NCBI RefSeq assembly: GCF_000346465.2
Contig: NC_034009.1
Location: forward strand, 11,090,186-11,154,185
Direction: 5' to 3'
DNA length: 64,000 nucleotides
DNA from: Prunus persica
Taxonomy: Eukaryota; Streptophyta; Magnoliopsida; Rosales; Rosaceae
Shown: positions 1-12,456 of the stretch, one piece after another
Position numbering within the stretch: the first letter of the stretch is position 1
Layout of the letters: every line of letters begins with the position of its first letter
Made by a program: the position numbers and the translations under genes
Notes under the pieces: generated by a model
The model's input: only the letters and a program-made list of their open reading frames with translations
Told to the model about the DNA's origin: nothing
Databases searched by the model: none

Positions 1-300
1 GTCTTCATAATCTCCATCTTCGTTATTTACAATGATGTCCTTCGCTTTCTCCTCAGTCGCCACTGGCTCGCCGCCACCAACATTGTTATTTACATTAATA
101 TTCTCACGATCCTTGTCGAGTACTTGTTCGCTGCTCTTACAATCTGCTGGTTGTTGCACCGTTGAGCTGCCGTTGTCCACGTTTTCCAGGACGGTTTCGA
201 TGTCTTTGCTCTTCTTGGAAGAGCCCCCAACATTGGATTTCTTGCGGCGGAGGATGGTGTTGCTGGTGGCAACCGCCAGTTTTGATTCCCCACAACCCAT
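1..300 (-). CDS. MGCG-type N-terminally lipidated protein, first coding part (partial)
   Basis: An open minus-strand frame runs 100 codons from an ATG at 300 to the left edge with no stop, so the 3' part is missing. It begins MGCGESKLAVATSNTILRRK. Gly2 followed by Cys3 fits N-myristoylation plus palmitoylation, which would place the protein on a membrane. A basic stretch follows (RRKKS, KKSK), then a low-complexity acidic and Asn-rich tail. I recall unnamed plant proteins with a similar MGCGxSK start but can give no function. The upstream leader (about 301-420 on the minus strand) carries a GA/CT microsatellite, common in plant 5' UTRs. Overlapping short frames on both strands are shadows. 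Confident that it is a gene; function unknown. Confidence 0.7.
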   Translation of the reverse strand, partial: MGCGESKLAVATSNTILRRKKSNVGGSSKKSKDIETVLENVDNGSSTVQQPADCKSSEQVLDKDRENINVNNNVGGGEPVATEEKAKDIIVNNEDGDYED

Positions 301-335
301 TTTTCAATCGTGTGTTTGTGTTGTGAGGTCTCAGA

Positions 336-360
336 GAAGAGAGAGAGAGAGAGAGAGAGG
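336..360. repeat. GA microsatellite in the leader of the MGCG gene
   Basis: An uninterrupted GA run of about 9-10 repeats lies 35-60 bases upstream of the minus-strand ATG at 300, read as CT in the transcript. CT-rich leaders are common in plant genes. Confidence 0.7.
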
Positions 361-480
361 AAACAGAGGCTGAGAGATTAATGTGTTTAGCTCCCTTTAA
401 TATGTGAGAGAGAGATTAGAGATGGAGGCAATGAAAACTGTTGTGTTTTGATTTGGTTATTTGTTTGTGTTGGAGCTGTG

Positions 481-1692
481 GTTTGCATGGGTGTAATTTG
501 GTTGTCATGCACATAATGCTTATATATAGAACCGTTTTCTTCGTTGTGTTTTCAAGGTGGAGATAGGTTTATTGGCAGCTCATTATCTCAACATCAATAT
601 GCCTTGCCTAAGCCTTGGTGTATTTTTAGATAGGTAAAAGGCCTTAGTAATTAGGAAACATTTTTGCTGGCGATGTTCATTCATTCATTCATTCAACTGT
701 TCGATTGTTCACGTTTTGAAATAAAACACATTTGAAAAACTATACACTCGTGAATTAAATCTTAAATTAATTTTTAGGGAAATATTTAGAACCCAACTTT
801 TGCATAAGGCAATACCAACTCAATACTCAATGAGACAAAGTTTAGAAATCTATTTTTGGAAGAAAAAACTGGACTCTACAATATCTTTGTGGGGAATGAA
901 TTTGTATGCCACCGGAAAGGACTTTGGCAACCTGAAACCAAGAAAAGAGATATGATTGTAAGTCCTTGAAACACATCAGTGTGGCGTAAGTCAAAGAGCT
1001 TTCAATGCCTAAATCAGTTCGACTATATAAAGAGAAAAGTAGGATTTCTTAGTTCAAAGAACATTACCTTCTTCAAGAGGCGAATATGGATTTATATTTA
1101 GCTCTTTGGTGGCTGATTTATTGTCGTGGGAGGCTACATATTTGACATAAATCAGGGGTATGAAATACTTGCTGATGTGCACATCAAGTCAATTAGATGT
1201 TTGACTTGGAACGTGTGAGATATTTACCCAAAGTAGGTGAACATGAGGGAAATCTCCAAGATTTGGGCTAATCTTTTACGGGCGTGCAATATGAAGACAA
1301 GTCATGTTGGGCTTATCCCTTTAGGCCATATCTGTCCTAACCCAAGGCTAGATAGGCTTTTGGGCCCATGTTGAGCTAGCTCAATCACGGGCATTTGTCT
1401 AGCGCAAGGCCTTGTAGGGCCTTTCTATGTCGTGTGGGCTCCTCATTTCCCCGGCAGAGGAAGCGACCTCTGCGAGCTATTTGGCAATAATTCCAATTGC
1501 CTGCAATTAATGCGTGAGACTTCTCTTGCCCCTAACAAGGACAATTTGGTCCATGTACGTGGTGCCTTATCATTGCCGTGCGATTATTTGCTCCCATCAC
1601 ATAGTTTGACCATATAGTAAGTAAATATGAATATATTTGAAGTGAGACCTGAGCCCATCACCCCTCTCCCCCTCCCTCTCCTCTCCCACATA

Positions 1693-1724
<32 letters not shown>

Positions 1725-2040
1725 ATATGAAATCTCTGAAATGTATATATGCATCTCAGATTCTGAGGGTCCAATAACATCCATTTGCACAGACCCCTAG
1801 AATGTGAATAAAGAAAATTAAATATAGCTGCAATAGTGTACAAAACAGAAACAGTTCCAACTTCCCATAAACCTCAAGATGCATGTGAAGTCGTGTCAAC
1901 TCCACCTCAGTTTTTCCCAAGAACAATGAACATACAAATCGCAATTGATGCAGATTTAATAAATTCATGACAATGGCTTAATGTTTATTCTAGTTTTTTT
2001 TTTATTGAAATATATAATAATGAATTAAAGCAGTTCACAA
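481..2040. other. Intergenic, no gene seen
   Basis: AT-rich sequence with only short random frames. A GA microsatellite lies at about 1695-1722. I see no recognisable protein or RNA gene. Confidence 0.5.
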
Positions 2041-2047
2041 CTTAGGT

Positions 2048-2436
2048 TGTTAGGCCATATCTAGTTATAGGGCTAAATGTAATTTAGGACTAAAAATTTA
2101 GCTCTCTAAAATATTAATTTTTTTATAGAATAATGCATCGCTAAATTTTTTCATCTCCAATCATACAGGGCTATATTTTAAGATCTTTCATATTTTATTA
2201 TTTTTAGAAAGGGGACTGGGGAGTGCTTTAATGATTAGTTTAAGCATATGGATAGAGCTCACTATAAATTTAGCCTAGGCCAAAACTGGGCTATATTTGG
2301 CCTAGTTGGAAGGCTAAAGAGCCAAATATAGCCCTCCAAATTTGGCCAAAATTTTATTTAGCCCATGACTGAAGATGAGTTTTGGATTAATTTAGGGTTA
2401 TATTTGGATATAGCCCATAACTGAAGATGATCTTAA
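2048..2436. mobile_element. Probable MITE with repeated GGGCTAAAT/TAGCCC motifs
   Basis: The ends resemble each other in inverted orientation: the left end reads CCATATCTAGTTATAGGGCT, and the right end, read backwards, begins TCATCTTCAGTTATGGGCTA. The interior repeats 'tagccc/gggcta' motifs several times. There is no coding capacity. I could not fix the exact ends or a target duplication, so the superfamily is open. Confidence 0.4.
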
Positions 2437-3905
2437 GTTGCATTATTACCAGTTATTTTACACACGCATAAGTAATTATTATCTGTTGATATAATATTAC
2501 ATTTTCTTTGCGTATCATCAACTCTTTGAACTAGTCTTACCATATTTGAATTATTGTTCTAATAATGTTGTAGATGGGAGGTGCTAGAGTGATAGTTTGG
2601 TCCCACAAGATCCTACTAGAATCTTATGAATTGGATAAGAAATAAGAATTGGAGCTAGAAATTCAGAAGGTAGCGTGAGAGACAAACAAGTATGGGAAAA
2701 CTGGATAAAGATGAAGTCATTTGATGCGTCCAAATTGAAGCCAGTGACTAAGTCAGGGTTCTTAACTGCTTTTCTGTTATCAAATTTCAGTCGTCCTTCA
2801 ATTTTGGGTCAATATGTAAAATTCATCGATCAGTTGTCAACATTTCCTCCAGTTAAAAACTTTGACCCGGTTTGATTCATGAAAAATGAGATTTGGAAAT
2901 GAGAAATTAATTGTTTTTTCATGTTTGGTAAGGTATGAGAAATGATTGCATGACACATGGAAAAGTAAGGAGGAAATTGAAGTCCTCCTCCCAACTTGGA
3001 TTTTGTTTTCCTTCATCGTGGGAAAGTTTGGGAAAATGAGCCAACATTAAATGCACATTTTTCATGATCATTTTGTCATATTAATAATTTAGAATTACAA
3101 TATATTATTAAATTTATTTTTTATTTGATTTAATATGGATATAATTGAAAAATTATACAAACTTTATTTTTCACTTCTACTCAAAACAAACTTGAAAAAT
3201 GAAATAAAATAATATCTTCTGATTTCTTTCTCGATATTACCGAATATAGAAAAAAAATATTATATTTTTTATCTTTTGGAAAATAATATAGAAAATAATT
3301 TCCCCTTCAAATTCGTTACCTAAACCAGACAGGAATGAAAGAAAAGAGAGAGAAAAGAAAAGAAAGCTGCTTGGATTTGGTTTCACCGGTTCATTTCCCC
3401 TTCTCCGTGAAAAAGGAAAAAGGGTTGATATAATTAGGCCTTGCAAGTGTTTGTTAAAATGCCCAAAAGATTGCTTGTTTTGGTAAGCCTGCTCTCATTC
3501 TCTTGAAATTTGATTCGCTGAGATCACGGCGCCTGTCCTTTTCGCCATGAAAGTCACCAGCCTCTGCCTACCCACCTTATCCTCTCTCTCTTTCTCTCTC
3601 TTTCTTTATCTGACTCTGCCCATGTGGGTTTGCGCAACCATGGCAAATGAGAAAAACAATAAAAATATTATATCTTTTTGCAAACTCTAATATTTTACAG
3701 CTTCCGAGCCTTTAAATAATGAGAAAAATGTACTATTTTAATGAGGGGAGTAATGTAAAAGTGACCCATTTACGCGATGGCTGTCTCTGTCTAATTGAGG
3801 GATCGAGACAAACAGAGCCAAGCCAACAACCAACCCATCCTTCCCAAATCGGGAAACTTCCTTTCGTTCTTTTAGCCTTCTCTGCAAATCTCCTCTCCAG
3901 CTCCC
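2437..3905. other. Intergenic and MIEL1 upstream region
   Basis: Contains AT-rich sequence, a GA-rich tract (3338-3366) and a CT-rich tract (3580-3605), then the probable 5' UTR of the zinc-finger gene that starts at 3906. A 66-codon frame at 2675-2875 has no recognisable family and looks accidental. Confidence 0.4.
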
Positions 3906-6643
3906 ATGGGAGGCTCAGGGAATGAACGTCTCGATTTTGGAAAAATGGGTTACGGGTACGCATCTGCCTTCTTCTTCTTTTTGCTTTCCATTTTCATTTC
4001 CTTCAAATTTTTGCTCTTGTTCGCGTTTTTGTGACTGATTGTTTCATTTCTCTTCTGGGTTTTGCTTTTTCTTTGTGCAGATGCAAGCATTATAGAAGAA
4101 GATGCCAGATTCGAGCTCCGTGCTGCAACGAGATCTATCCATGTCGTCATTGTCACAACGAAGCCACGGTATTTGTTACATTAGCTAAAACAGCATTTCA
4201 ATTCATAAATTCATAAAATTGGTGGTTGGGCTATGCACCTGTTTCTCATCTGGGTACATTTGATTTGTTCAGAGCATGTTGAGCAACCCTTTTGATCGGC
4301 ATGAGCTCGTCCGCTACGATGTTAAACAAGTACGTGAAATATATCCGTACTCTCTGTTTTTTATTTCTGTTTTGCTTCTCTGAGTTTTCTCATTGTGTTT
4401 ATTGTGGTGCTGTTTCAGGTTGTTTGTTCAGTTTGTGACACAGAGCAGCCGGTATGTGTCTTCCTATGTTGGTTTGAATCCAAATTAAACAAAAGAGCAA
4501 AGAAAAACGCGGTCTTGGTTCTGATTTTCTTCGATACCTGTGTTGGTTTTAGGTTGCACGAGTCTGTACAAACTGCGGCGTCAGTATGGGGGAATATTTC
4601 TGTGAAATTTGCAAATTCTACGATGATGATGTAAGCTTACTACCCTCTCAAATTGAATTACCGTACCCAGAAATTTAAAGAAGAAATATTTAGTGAAAAG
4701 TTTGTTTCCTTTGATTTTGTTGATTTATCAGTCTTTCTCTAGAAATGAACTAGATTCAGATTTGGTAGTTGGTGTGTGATCTTATATGGTATTGGTGGTT
4801 CCTCCTTTTTTGAAGTATGCCTTTTCATTTATACCATGCAGACTGATAAAGGGCAATTTCATTGTAATGATTGTGGGATCTGCAGGTTAGTACAATTTCA
4901 GTATTTTTTTTCCTGTTTTATATATGGCTGATTTTTGTCATAAAAATTCATGATATTGAGGAGTTTCTTAATCTAAACTGTTATATGAAGAACAGAATTG
5001 GCGGTCGTGAGAATTTCTATCACTGCAAGAAGTGTGGTATGTACTTGCAACCATTATGGAAATATTGTTGCTGAAATTGGAAACTTGCCTTCTTAATGAA
5101 CTTCTTGCAAGCAATTAGTTATTCTTTGAAATCAAGAAATCTATACTATTTTGTTTCACATTTTGATTTACTCAGATCTGTCTTTTGGACAATAGCATTC
5201 ATTTTCTAGTGCTAATTTTAGTTTTGAAAAAACCAGTTGGGTTTTGTGCTACCAATCATTCATTAAATTGTGGGATGAATGAAAATTTTAGCCCTGCATT
5301 CTCTACACCCTGTAGTTCGACCTGGCATTTGCTTGTAATTGTCCTCTCATTTGCAGTATATTAAGCATAAAATGGGTGCTAGAGAGGTTTTACGTCATTG
5401 ATTTATGGAATCTGGATTGCCTTGCTTTGGGTCGTAGCTGTTGCTAAAATTGTGCAATGCATGTACTTTTCTGTCTTCCTTGAACTTCTAATTATGGGTT
5501 TGCATTTGGTTTAGTTTGTCAAAATATTAAAAATTCCTTTACCACATTGGATCTTTATTTGCTATGGGAAATTTCATTCTCTATGACGTTTGAGTTCTTT
5601 GTGCTTACAAATCAGCTTATTCATATTGGTTTTCTGAAAAATCTTTCCAGTTAACCTTTCTTGTCTGTGGGACTTCTTCCTCTGACTTTGGGGATGGGTG
5701 GGGAAAAGTTTTTTTTTTTTAATTTTGAAGAAGTTACTTTCTAACAATAGTATTTTGTTAGAGTTTTTCTTATAAATATGCTTTATATATTTTCAGGGTC
5801 TTGCTATTCAGTTGGCCTACGCGATAATCACTTGTGTGTGGAGAACTCCATGCGGCACCACTGCCCCATTTGTTATGAGGTTTGTCTTGAAATTTCCTTT
5901 GCAGTTATACTAGTAGGAAACTTTTGTCACAGGTTAAACTATCATGTTGTGTTCTGCAGTTCCTTTTCGACTCGCTGAAAGACACTACTGTAATGAAATG
6001 TGGTCACACAATGCACTGTGAATGTTACAATGAAATGATGAAGCGTGACAAGTAAGTGGAATCACTTTAATTTCATTAGTTTACAAGTCAAAAGACGATT
6101 ATTTTGCTTGCTAACTCAAATTGGTTAAATTCTTCAGATACTGTTGTCCAATATGCTCCAAGTCAGTGATTGACATGTCCAGAACCTGGAGGAGAATAGA
6201 TGAGGAGGTATACTTTTACAAAGATTTCAGTCATTTTTCTTGTCTTGGTCGAATGATACCAGTTACATGGTAGCCATGAAGATTTCATACTAATTTGTTG
6301 ACATTTTCAAACTGCCAGATAGAAGCAACAGCGATGCCTGAGGATTACCGGTACAAGAAGGTACTTACTTTTCATCCTTGTTCAGGCCTACCTATAAAAC
6401 AAGGCTGGTCTAGCTCTAATACCAGGACATGCCCTTTCTCTTTGGTGTAAAATGCTATGCCCCACTAATCCTGAACTCTTTATATGTACAAGTCTAAGAA
6501 GCAATGATAATTTGCAGGTATGGATCCTGTGCAATGATTGCAATGACACTACCGAAGTTTACTTCCACATTATTGGGCAGAAATGCAACCACTGCAAATC
6601 ATACAATACCCGCACAATTGCCCCCCCAGTTCTTCCTCAATGA
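3906..6643 (+). CDS. MIEL1-like: CHY/CTCHY/RING zinc-finger E3 ubiquitin ligase, MIEL1-like
   Basis: Twelve exons join in frame to a 267-residue protein: 3906-3955, 4081-4168, 4273-4329, 4419-4451, 4553-4630, 4842-4885, 4996-5036, 5797-5879, 5960-6051, 6138-6207, 6319-6360, 6518-6643. All introns are GT-AG. An N-terminal CHY zinc finger starts with CKHYRRRC at residue 18 and has an APCC and CRHCH pattern. A CTCHY-type finger follows at about 98-152 ([15 protein letters not shown]). A C3H2C3 RING spans about 153-197 ([25 protein letters not shown]). A C-terminal zinc ribbon has CNDCN and [10 protein letters not shown]. Length and order match Arabidopsis MIEL1, a RING ligase that targets MYB factors; the substrate here is inferred only. 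The start ATG gives the family's short N-terminus. No damage is seen. Confidence 0.95.
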
Positions 6644-7693
6644 CCAGACATTCAGACATTGGTTCCCATCCCAGGAATATATCCAGTCTGGTAGGCGCAG
6701 TGAAAAGCTTGCACCGTTAATGAACAACGTAAATGGGGATTCGGTTTTTATCCTCTCAATTGGTTCTGTACCATTGCATTATGATTCAAATGATTGTAAT
6801 GTTGTATGCGTCCATCGAACTTTTTCCAGGCTATTGTTCTTCCGCCAATTTATGTGGAACCCAGGTGATCAGTCTTGGGTTTATATAAACATTATATATA
6901 CTGCAATTCAAGGGAATGGTATTATGGACCAATGAAAGATATGCCAGATGATAATAAGGATCATCTGTCATTATATATACTTTGAACCATTGATCAGATG
7001 ATTTTTATTTGATAATTTGTTTCAGTGCATGTTGTGCAACACTAGAGAGAGGCCAATGGGGGGATGGAGGAAATGCAACCCGTTTAGGATGTTGGCTTGC
7101 AAGTGTCAGGCTGATATGAGTCATTTTCTCCTTCAAATTGCATTGCACAGTGCAAGAAATTATGAGAAAAAGACTCTCTGCCACAACTAACTTCAAGGCG
7201 ATCATGATGGGGATTTGGATCCCCATATGTGATGGGGGCTTGAAGCCCCATCTCTGAGATCGAAAACCCCACATCATCCATCATCATGAATAACTTTAAC
7301 AAATAATTCATTAACGAAGGCATAAAGTCTCTGCAAAATATGTGTATTAATGAAAATGGAAATTCTCATGTGCTATTATGTTTAAGGACACAAGCAAAGT
7401 ATCTAATATCTATGTCTTGATTATAAAGTAGATGTTTCATTGTTGTACTAGTTAAAATTAATCTAATCTATATGAAGAGGGGATTTGAAATTAGGTGCAA
7501 TGGGAGCTCATTGTCTCGGTCAAGTGACCTAAACTTTAGATATGTTATTGTTTGCTTAAAGTGCACTAAGATATATTCTTCTCAATTTTACTTGCAAAAT
7601 GCAAATCTCCAACTATGTATACACGTGAGAGTAGTATAATTACTAATATATCCCATGCTGATATAGGTAAAAATGAAAGTAAAGAAATAAACT
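6644..7693. other. MIEL1 3' flank and intergenic
   Basis: The first 300 bases are the likely 3' UTR. The rest is AT-rich, with short frames on both strands that match nothing I recognise. Confidence 0.4.
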
Positions 7694-7698
7694 AAAAT

Positions 7699-7934
7699 TG
7701 TTATAAAACTAAGGGGAATTGTAGAGATTAATAAGAGGAAGAGAAATTTAGAGAATTTGTTCTATGAACTTGTTGTCTTCTATTTATAGGCTTACAACCA
7801 TAAGAAATTGACCCACTAAATATAGATTAAAGGCTACTAATTACTATACTAATAACATATGTTACACAACAACAAAAGGTGGAGATAATTGATATAATGG
7901 TGGTCATCTACTTTCCATGGATTTATTTATAACA
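7699..7934 (-). repeat. Copia 3' LTR (left copy)
   Basis: Shares the TGTTATAAAACTAAGG start and the CCATGGATTTAT...AACA end with the copy at 12279-12456, but is about 58 bases longer. Either indels accumulated or the right copy has an internal deletion. Confidence 0.85.
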
Positions 7935-8663
7935 CTCCCCTTTGGATGTCCACCATACAATCACATTGTTGCCTCATTAAAAATCTTACTTGGAAAACCC
8001 AATGGGACAAAACCGAAGAGAAGGAAAAAAGAGTGCAACTTTCTTCTCGATCATTGATATGGTGTTGGATATGCTTATGTTGCCTCATTAAGACCTTGCC
8101 AGAAAAAATCCAATGGGACAAAAACCTAGTTGAAGTGAAAAAGAGTACAACGTGCATATGTCATGTATGTAGTAAAATTGGGATGCTCCCCCTGGTTGAT
8201 ATCTACTCATGATTTTCATTAACTTTTGGAATATAGGTTTCGAAAAAGCTTTGGTAAAAAGGTTCACCAAATTATCTTGTGAACAAATTTGTCTAACTCC
8301 AATCTCTTGGATTTTTCTAAAACTATGAAACTCTTTGTGAACCCTTCTTTGATTTGAGCAATACAAGCAACATTGTCTTCATAAATGATTGAACTCTTTA
8401 GGAGCATCAACAACTAATCTAATAGTTAGAATATGTTACAACAATATCAAGTTTGAATTTAAAATACTTGGACTTTTAATGTTAACTCTTAATCAAGAAT
8501 ATTGTGGTACTTTATATCCTTCAAGGGGTCGCTTCATCGATATATCTCAAATATTTCATGAGCTTTGAAGATTTCCATGTTCCATACAGTCTTAATAAAT
8601 ATGCATTTAACACATGCTATAAGTTTCGTGTTAAAATAACAATTGTACTTATAGAAATATAAA

Positions 8664-10143
8664 GGCTTATTTATGTACATGCTCCCTTTGCTTTCAAAGT
8701 TGTCTCAGATTACCACATTTTCTTTGAAACGTCTCAATGTACCACCTACACTTTTAAAAACTGTCTTACGTTACCTATTCTGTAAGTATTAAGAGACGTT
8801 CAGTTACGTGGTGTGGCCCCCACTTCTTTTCAATCGCTTAACAATGGATAGTAAGGGTTATTCAGTTTTAGAAAATGGGGTATTTGGGTGAGGGAAAATT
8901 GGGAAAAGAAGGCTAGGTTTATGAAAATCTGAGGTGGGGTTCGGATTTTGGGAGAATCTGGAGAAGAAGGTTAGGGTTTATAAGAACTCTAGGTATCAAA
9001 ACGAAAGCCACTTTAACCAAGTATTAAAGACTTTGAACACTGGGTGTAAATAAGAACTTTAGGTCTTTGAATCTGAAGGAGTTGGGTGTAAATATCAAGC
9101 TGGGTTAACTTAAGAGAAAATTGGGTATCTGTATCAAAATGAAAGCCAAGATTAGCCAGAAATCAGTTGCTCTGTTTTTTGTCTTCGCGCCCTCAGTTCA
9201 TTCTTAGCTTCTTCTACTTCTACTTTGGAGCTCTTTGCAACAAGAGTAACATTCCAAAATGAACTTACCTCAGGCCTTAGGTTTCAACTAGGGTTTTTTG
9301 ATTTTCCAATAGAAATTGATTATCAACGATTTCTCAACATGGAATTGCTCTTCAAGTTGAAGAGCCTTAGATTGGGTTATTCAATACTTTCTTCTACCTT
9401 TGCTTCAAAACTAAAAGGTTTGTTGTTGGAGATCGAACACCCTCAAATTTTTCTCTTCAAAATCAGTTACTCTGCCGACACTTCACCTCAGAAATCTCGG
9501 CAAACCAACACAATTTCACAGTCACTTACCTCATAAACTCATGTAGGTTGTCTCCAAAAGCTACAATTTCAACATCCAAGAAGGTCGAGTTCCAAACCCA
9601 AAAAGAGCAGACTCTATCTTGGCCCTTGTGAGAAACCATGGACTCCCTGAAGCCCAGCTCTCAAAGTTTGTCATGTTACACCCAGAAGTTCTTTTAGCCG
9701 ATCCTGAGCAAACCCTTTTGCCAAAGCTTCAGTTTTTCATCTCTCTCAGAGTTTCAAATGAGGACCTTGCGAAAACTTTAGCTTTCTGTCCACAGATTTT
9801 TTCAAGAAGCTTGGAGAAAGAGATTTTACCCGATTATAATTTCCTTAGAAGCTTGATTCTTGAGAAAAAGGTTGTTTTTGTTTTGAAGGGCCACTCGTGG
9901 TTTTTCTTCGAAAGTTTGTCAGGTTACCCCCTTTTCTGAAATTGAATAACTCTTACTCTCCATTGTTAAGCGACTGAAAAGAAGTGGGGACCACATCACG
10001 TAACGGAACGTCTCTTAATACTGACAAAATAGGTAACGCGAAACAGTTTTTGAAAGTGTAGGTGGTATATTAAGACGTTTTAAAGAACATGTGGTAATCT
10101 GAGACAACTTTGAAAGCACAGGGGGCATGTACATAACTAAGCC
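8664..10143 (+). mobile_element. Mutator-type Pack-MULE carrying an mTERF gene fragment
   Basis: Flanked by a perfect 9-bp target duplication AAATATAAA (8655-8663 and 10144-10152), the Mutator hallmark. It has terminal inverted repeats of about 215 bp that start GGCTTA and are roughly 85-90% alike by eye. There is no transposase, so it is non-autonomous. Between the repeats lies a plus-strand fragment of an mTERF-family gene (about 9220-9940). It sits inside the Copia element at 7699-12456 and so is younger than that element. Confidence 0.92.
9225..9939 (+). pseudogene. Captured mTERF-family fragment
   Basis: Resembles the N-terminal half of plant mTERF proteins, organellar helical-repeat factors acting on transcription. 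A leader region is followed by TYLINSCRLSPKATISTSKK (about 9507-9566). After a one-base slip near 9598-9603 comes KRADSILALVRNHGLPEAQL, then one mTERF repeat with HPEVLLADPEQTLLPKLQFF and a second with LAKTLAFCPQIFSRSLEKEI. The similarity stops at about 9915, where the right terminal repeat begins, so the C-terminal mTERF repeats are absent. A stop follows SQSLTS in the first frame. The single-base slip and the truncation mean it cannot give a normal mTERF, although a 106-residue frame (9619-9939) remains open. Confidence 0.85.
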
Positions 10144-12278
10144 AAATATAAATGCATCTACGATAGGATGAGAGACTAAAACCATGTCTCTACCAGGAAA
10201 CCTATGTCATATTAGTGATCTTATTTCACTTCACAAATACCAATATGTAACCTCATACTTAACATTTGAAATTATGTGTTTGAGCTATATGTTCAATATT
10301 AAACACTTCATATTTAGTAATAAATGGAATTGGCTATTTCCATTTTGGCCAATCATTTAACTTGTTGACATTCATAAAACGAGATTTAATATAATCATAG
10401 ACCTTAATGATTGTAGTAGCTACTAATAAACAAAATGTATCATCAATTCGTGATCCACAATTCTCATGTGTATGCACATGCATAATTTATAAGTATCTCA
10501 TTGCTTTGGGGTACTAATGCCTCTTTAAGGGCTTATGTTGTCACTTATGGGACAAATATCTCTTTTATGATGAATTATTTAGAATATGTGGATCATAACC
10601 TCCTATAGAGCGTTATTTTTTATAGGACTTGAATTTTTCAAATAATCTCCACTTTTAGGGAGTTAAATCTTTAGAACCTATAGATTTGTCATGCTTCAGG
10701 TATGCAACAGATTAATGGATAGTCACTTATTATAATGTTAATGGATTGTGATACGAGAATATCAATGCATGTTAGCATATATATAACTTATATATGTATT
10801 ATCTTGATGAGACAAAAGTGGACTGATTCAACACTATTTCACAACGTTCTTCAGGAACTGTCATATCTCCCCCTGATGGCGGGAAAATTATCTCATGAAA
10901 GGAACAATCCTTAAAACATACAGTAAAGTGCGAGCACAACCAAAACCAACTTAGATTTCAATTTGGATTGATAATTCAACGCGTACATTATTTTTGTGCA
11001 ATAGGCACATAAATGTATTTGAATGCCATAAACGAGATTTATGGTGGATTGTTGTTGGTTGGAAACATGCCTCAACCAAACTAATACTGTAATTATATAA
11101 AATGATATGGGCTTCAACTACTTTAATGGTTGTGTAATACAACTCACAAAAGAAAGTAGGAAGTTTCTCCAATAAATGCCTCTGGCTGTCAATATTGGAG
11201 GTAATACAAAAATATTACCATTAACTTACAATCCAACATAATGAGAAATACATTAAAAAATATAATTGAAAAAAAAGACATCAAATAAGATCAAAATAAA
11301 ATATCCAAATTAAGCTAAAAAAAATTGAAAAGAAAATAAGACATCAAATTAGTTGGGAGGACCCCACCACTAATCATGGAATCTTGTGATTTTCCATTAG
11401 CATCAGTGAAGAAGTTTGAAACATCAAGGTTGGTTATATTCAGTGGGTACTTGTCCATAGGATTAGCTTCAAACTAGTGTACCTCAACCGTTTTTTCTTT
11501 GCTCTTGATTGAGGCTTTGTAAAGATCTACCAAATATTTTGGCGTGCGGTAGACGCGTGCCCATTGCCCATATGCACCACAACTATGACAAGCTTCCCCA
11601 ATTATAAGTCATATTTTGGGAGGCCTTTTGCCTTGTCTCGTTTGTTCCACTTCTAATTGTTTATGGAGTAAACATTAATACATCTACCAAAACTTCTGAT
11701 TTAAGATGTTTACAATTGGAATTGAGGAACTTTAGGCCCTCAATTATTTAAAATCAAAGAACTTTAGATTCTAATTTTATCAAGGAACTTTAGGTCCTGA
11801 TCTAGTTGTATGATGATGATCGAGGAACTTCAGGCCCTGATCTCTTGTATAATACAAATTCATCATAAGATATAATAATTAATTAAAATCATGCTTAAAG
11901 AAATAAATAAATAAACTAAACCATGATAAGGTTAGAATTGTATGAATATATGAAATAACAATGAAAGTCGTGTAACCTACAAAATGCCATAAATATTAAC
12001 AAAGAAATAAGGCATATCATCTCAGAATGATTAAAGCACCAGAGCTTAATAAGATGAGAAATGAAAATATAAAGCAAGCATGCAACCAAAAGAAAAATAT
12101 CGAACATGGGATTCATGCCTAAGATTAAGAAATTTTTATTTTTATTTTTAAAAACGAGCATAGTGAAGTTCGATGGTGAGTACAAAGAGAACTCTATACT
12201 ATATGATGACTCTAGTTTAAATATAAAAGAAAATTCAGATAAAGAAATAATATCAAGAGCAGCATTGTGTTGATAACG

Positions 12279-12456
12279 TGTTATAAAACTAAGGAGAATT
12301 GTAGAGATCAATAAAAGGAAGAGAAATACAGAGAATTTCTTCTATGAACTTGTTGTCTTCATCTTTAATAATACCTATTTATAGGGTTACAACCGTAGAA
12401 AATTAACACACTAAATTATAGGCTTACAATCATCCACATTCCATGGATTTATAACA
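12279..12456 (-). repeat. Copia 5' LTR (right copy)
   Basis: Minus-strand LTR bounded by TG and CA, with the interior resuming at 12278 in the typical 'ACGTTATCAACAC' context after the LTR. A TATA-like CCTATAAATAGG lies near 12371-12382. Confidence 0.82.

Larger units (their letters stand above)
7699..12456 (-). mobile_element. Decayed Ty1/Copia retrotransposon with nested Pack-MULE
   Basis: Flanked by a perfect 5-bp target duplication AAAAT (7694-7698 and 12457-12461). The LTRs lie at 7699-7934 (3' LTR) and 12279-12456 (5' LTR) and begin and end TG/CA. Read on the minus strand, the interior holds remnants in Copia order: a gag zinc-knuckle region (about 11600-11340, with KYLVDLYKASIKSKEK), integrase scraps (about 11170-10850) and the reverse transcriptase/RNase H end (about 8400-8220, with EDNVACIAQIK and NLVNLFTKAFSKPIFQKL). 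The middle of pol is missing and every frame is broken, so it cannot move itself. The Pack-MULE at 8664-10143 inserted into it later. Ends and family are well supported. Confidence 0.88.

Noticed and set aside
2860..3330. Possible MITE with GGTTTGATTCATG and CCTAAACCAGACAGG ends
   Set aside because: End similarity is too weak and no target duplication was found.
9225..9536. 103-codon frame as an independent gene
   Set aside because: It is the upstream part of the captured mTERF fragment in the Pack-MULE.
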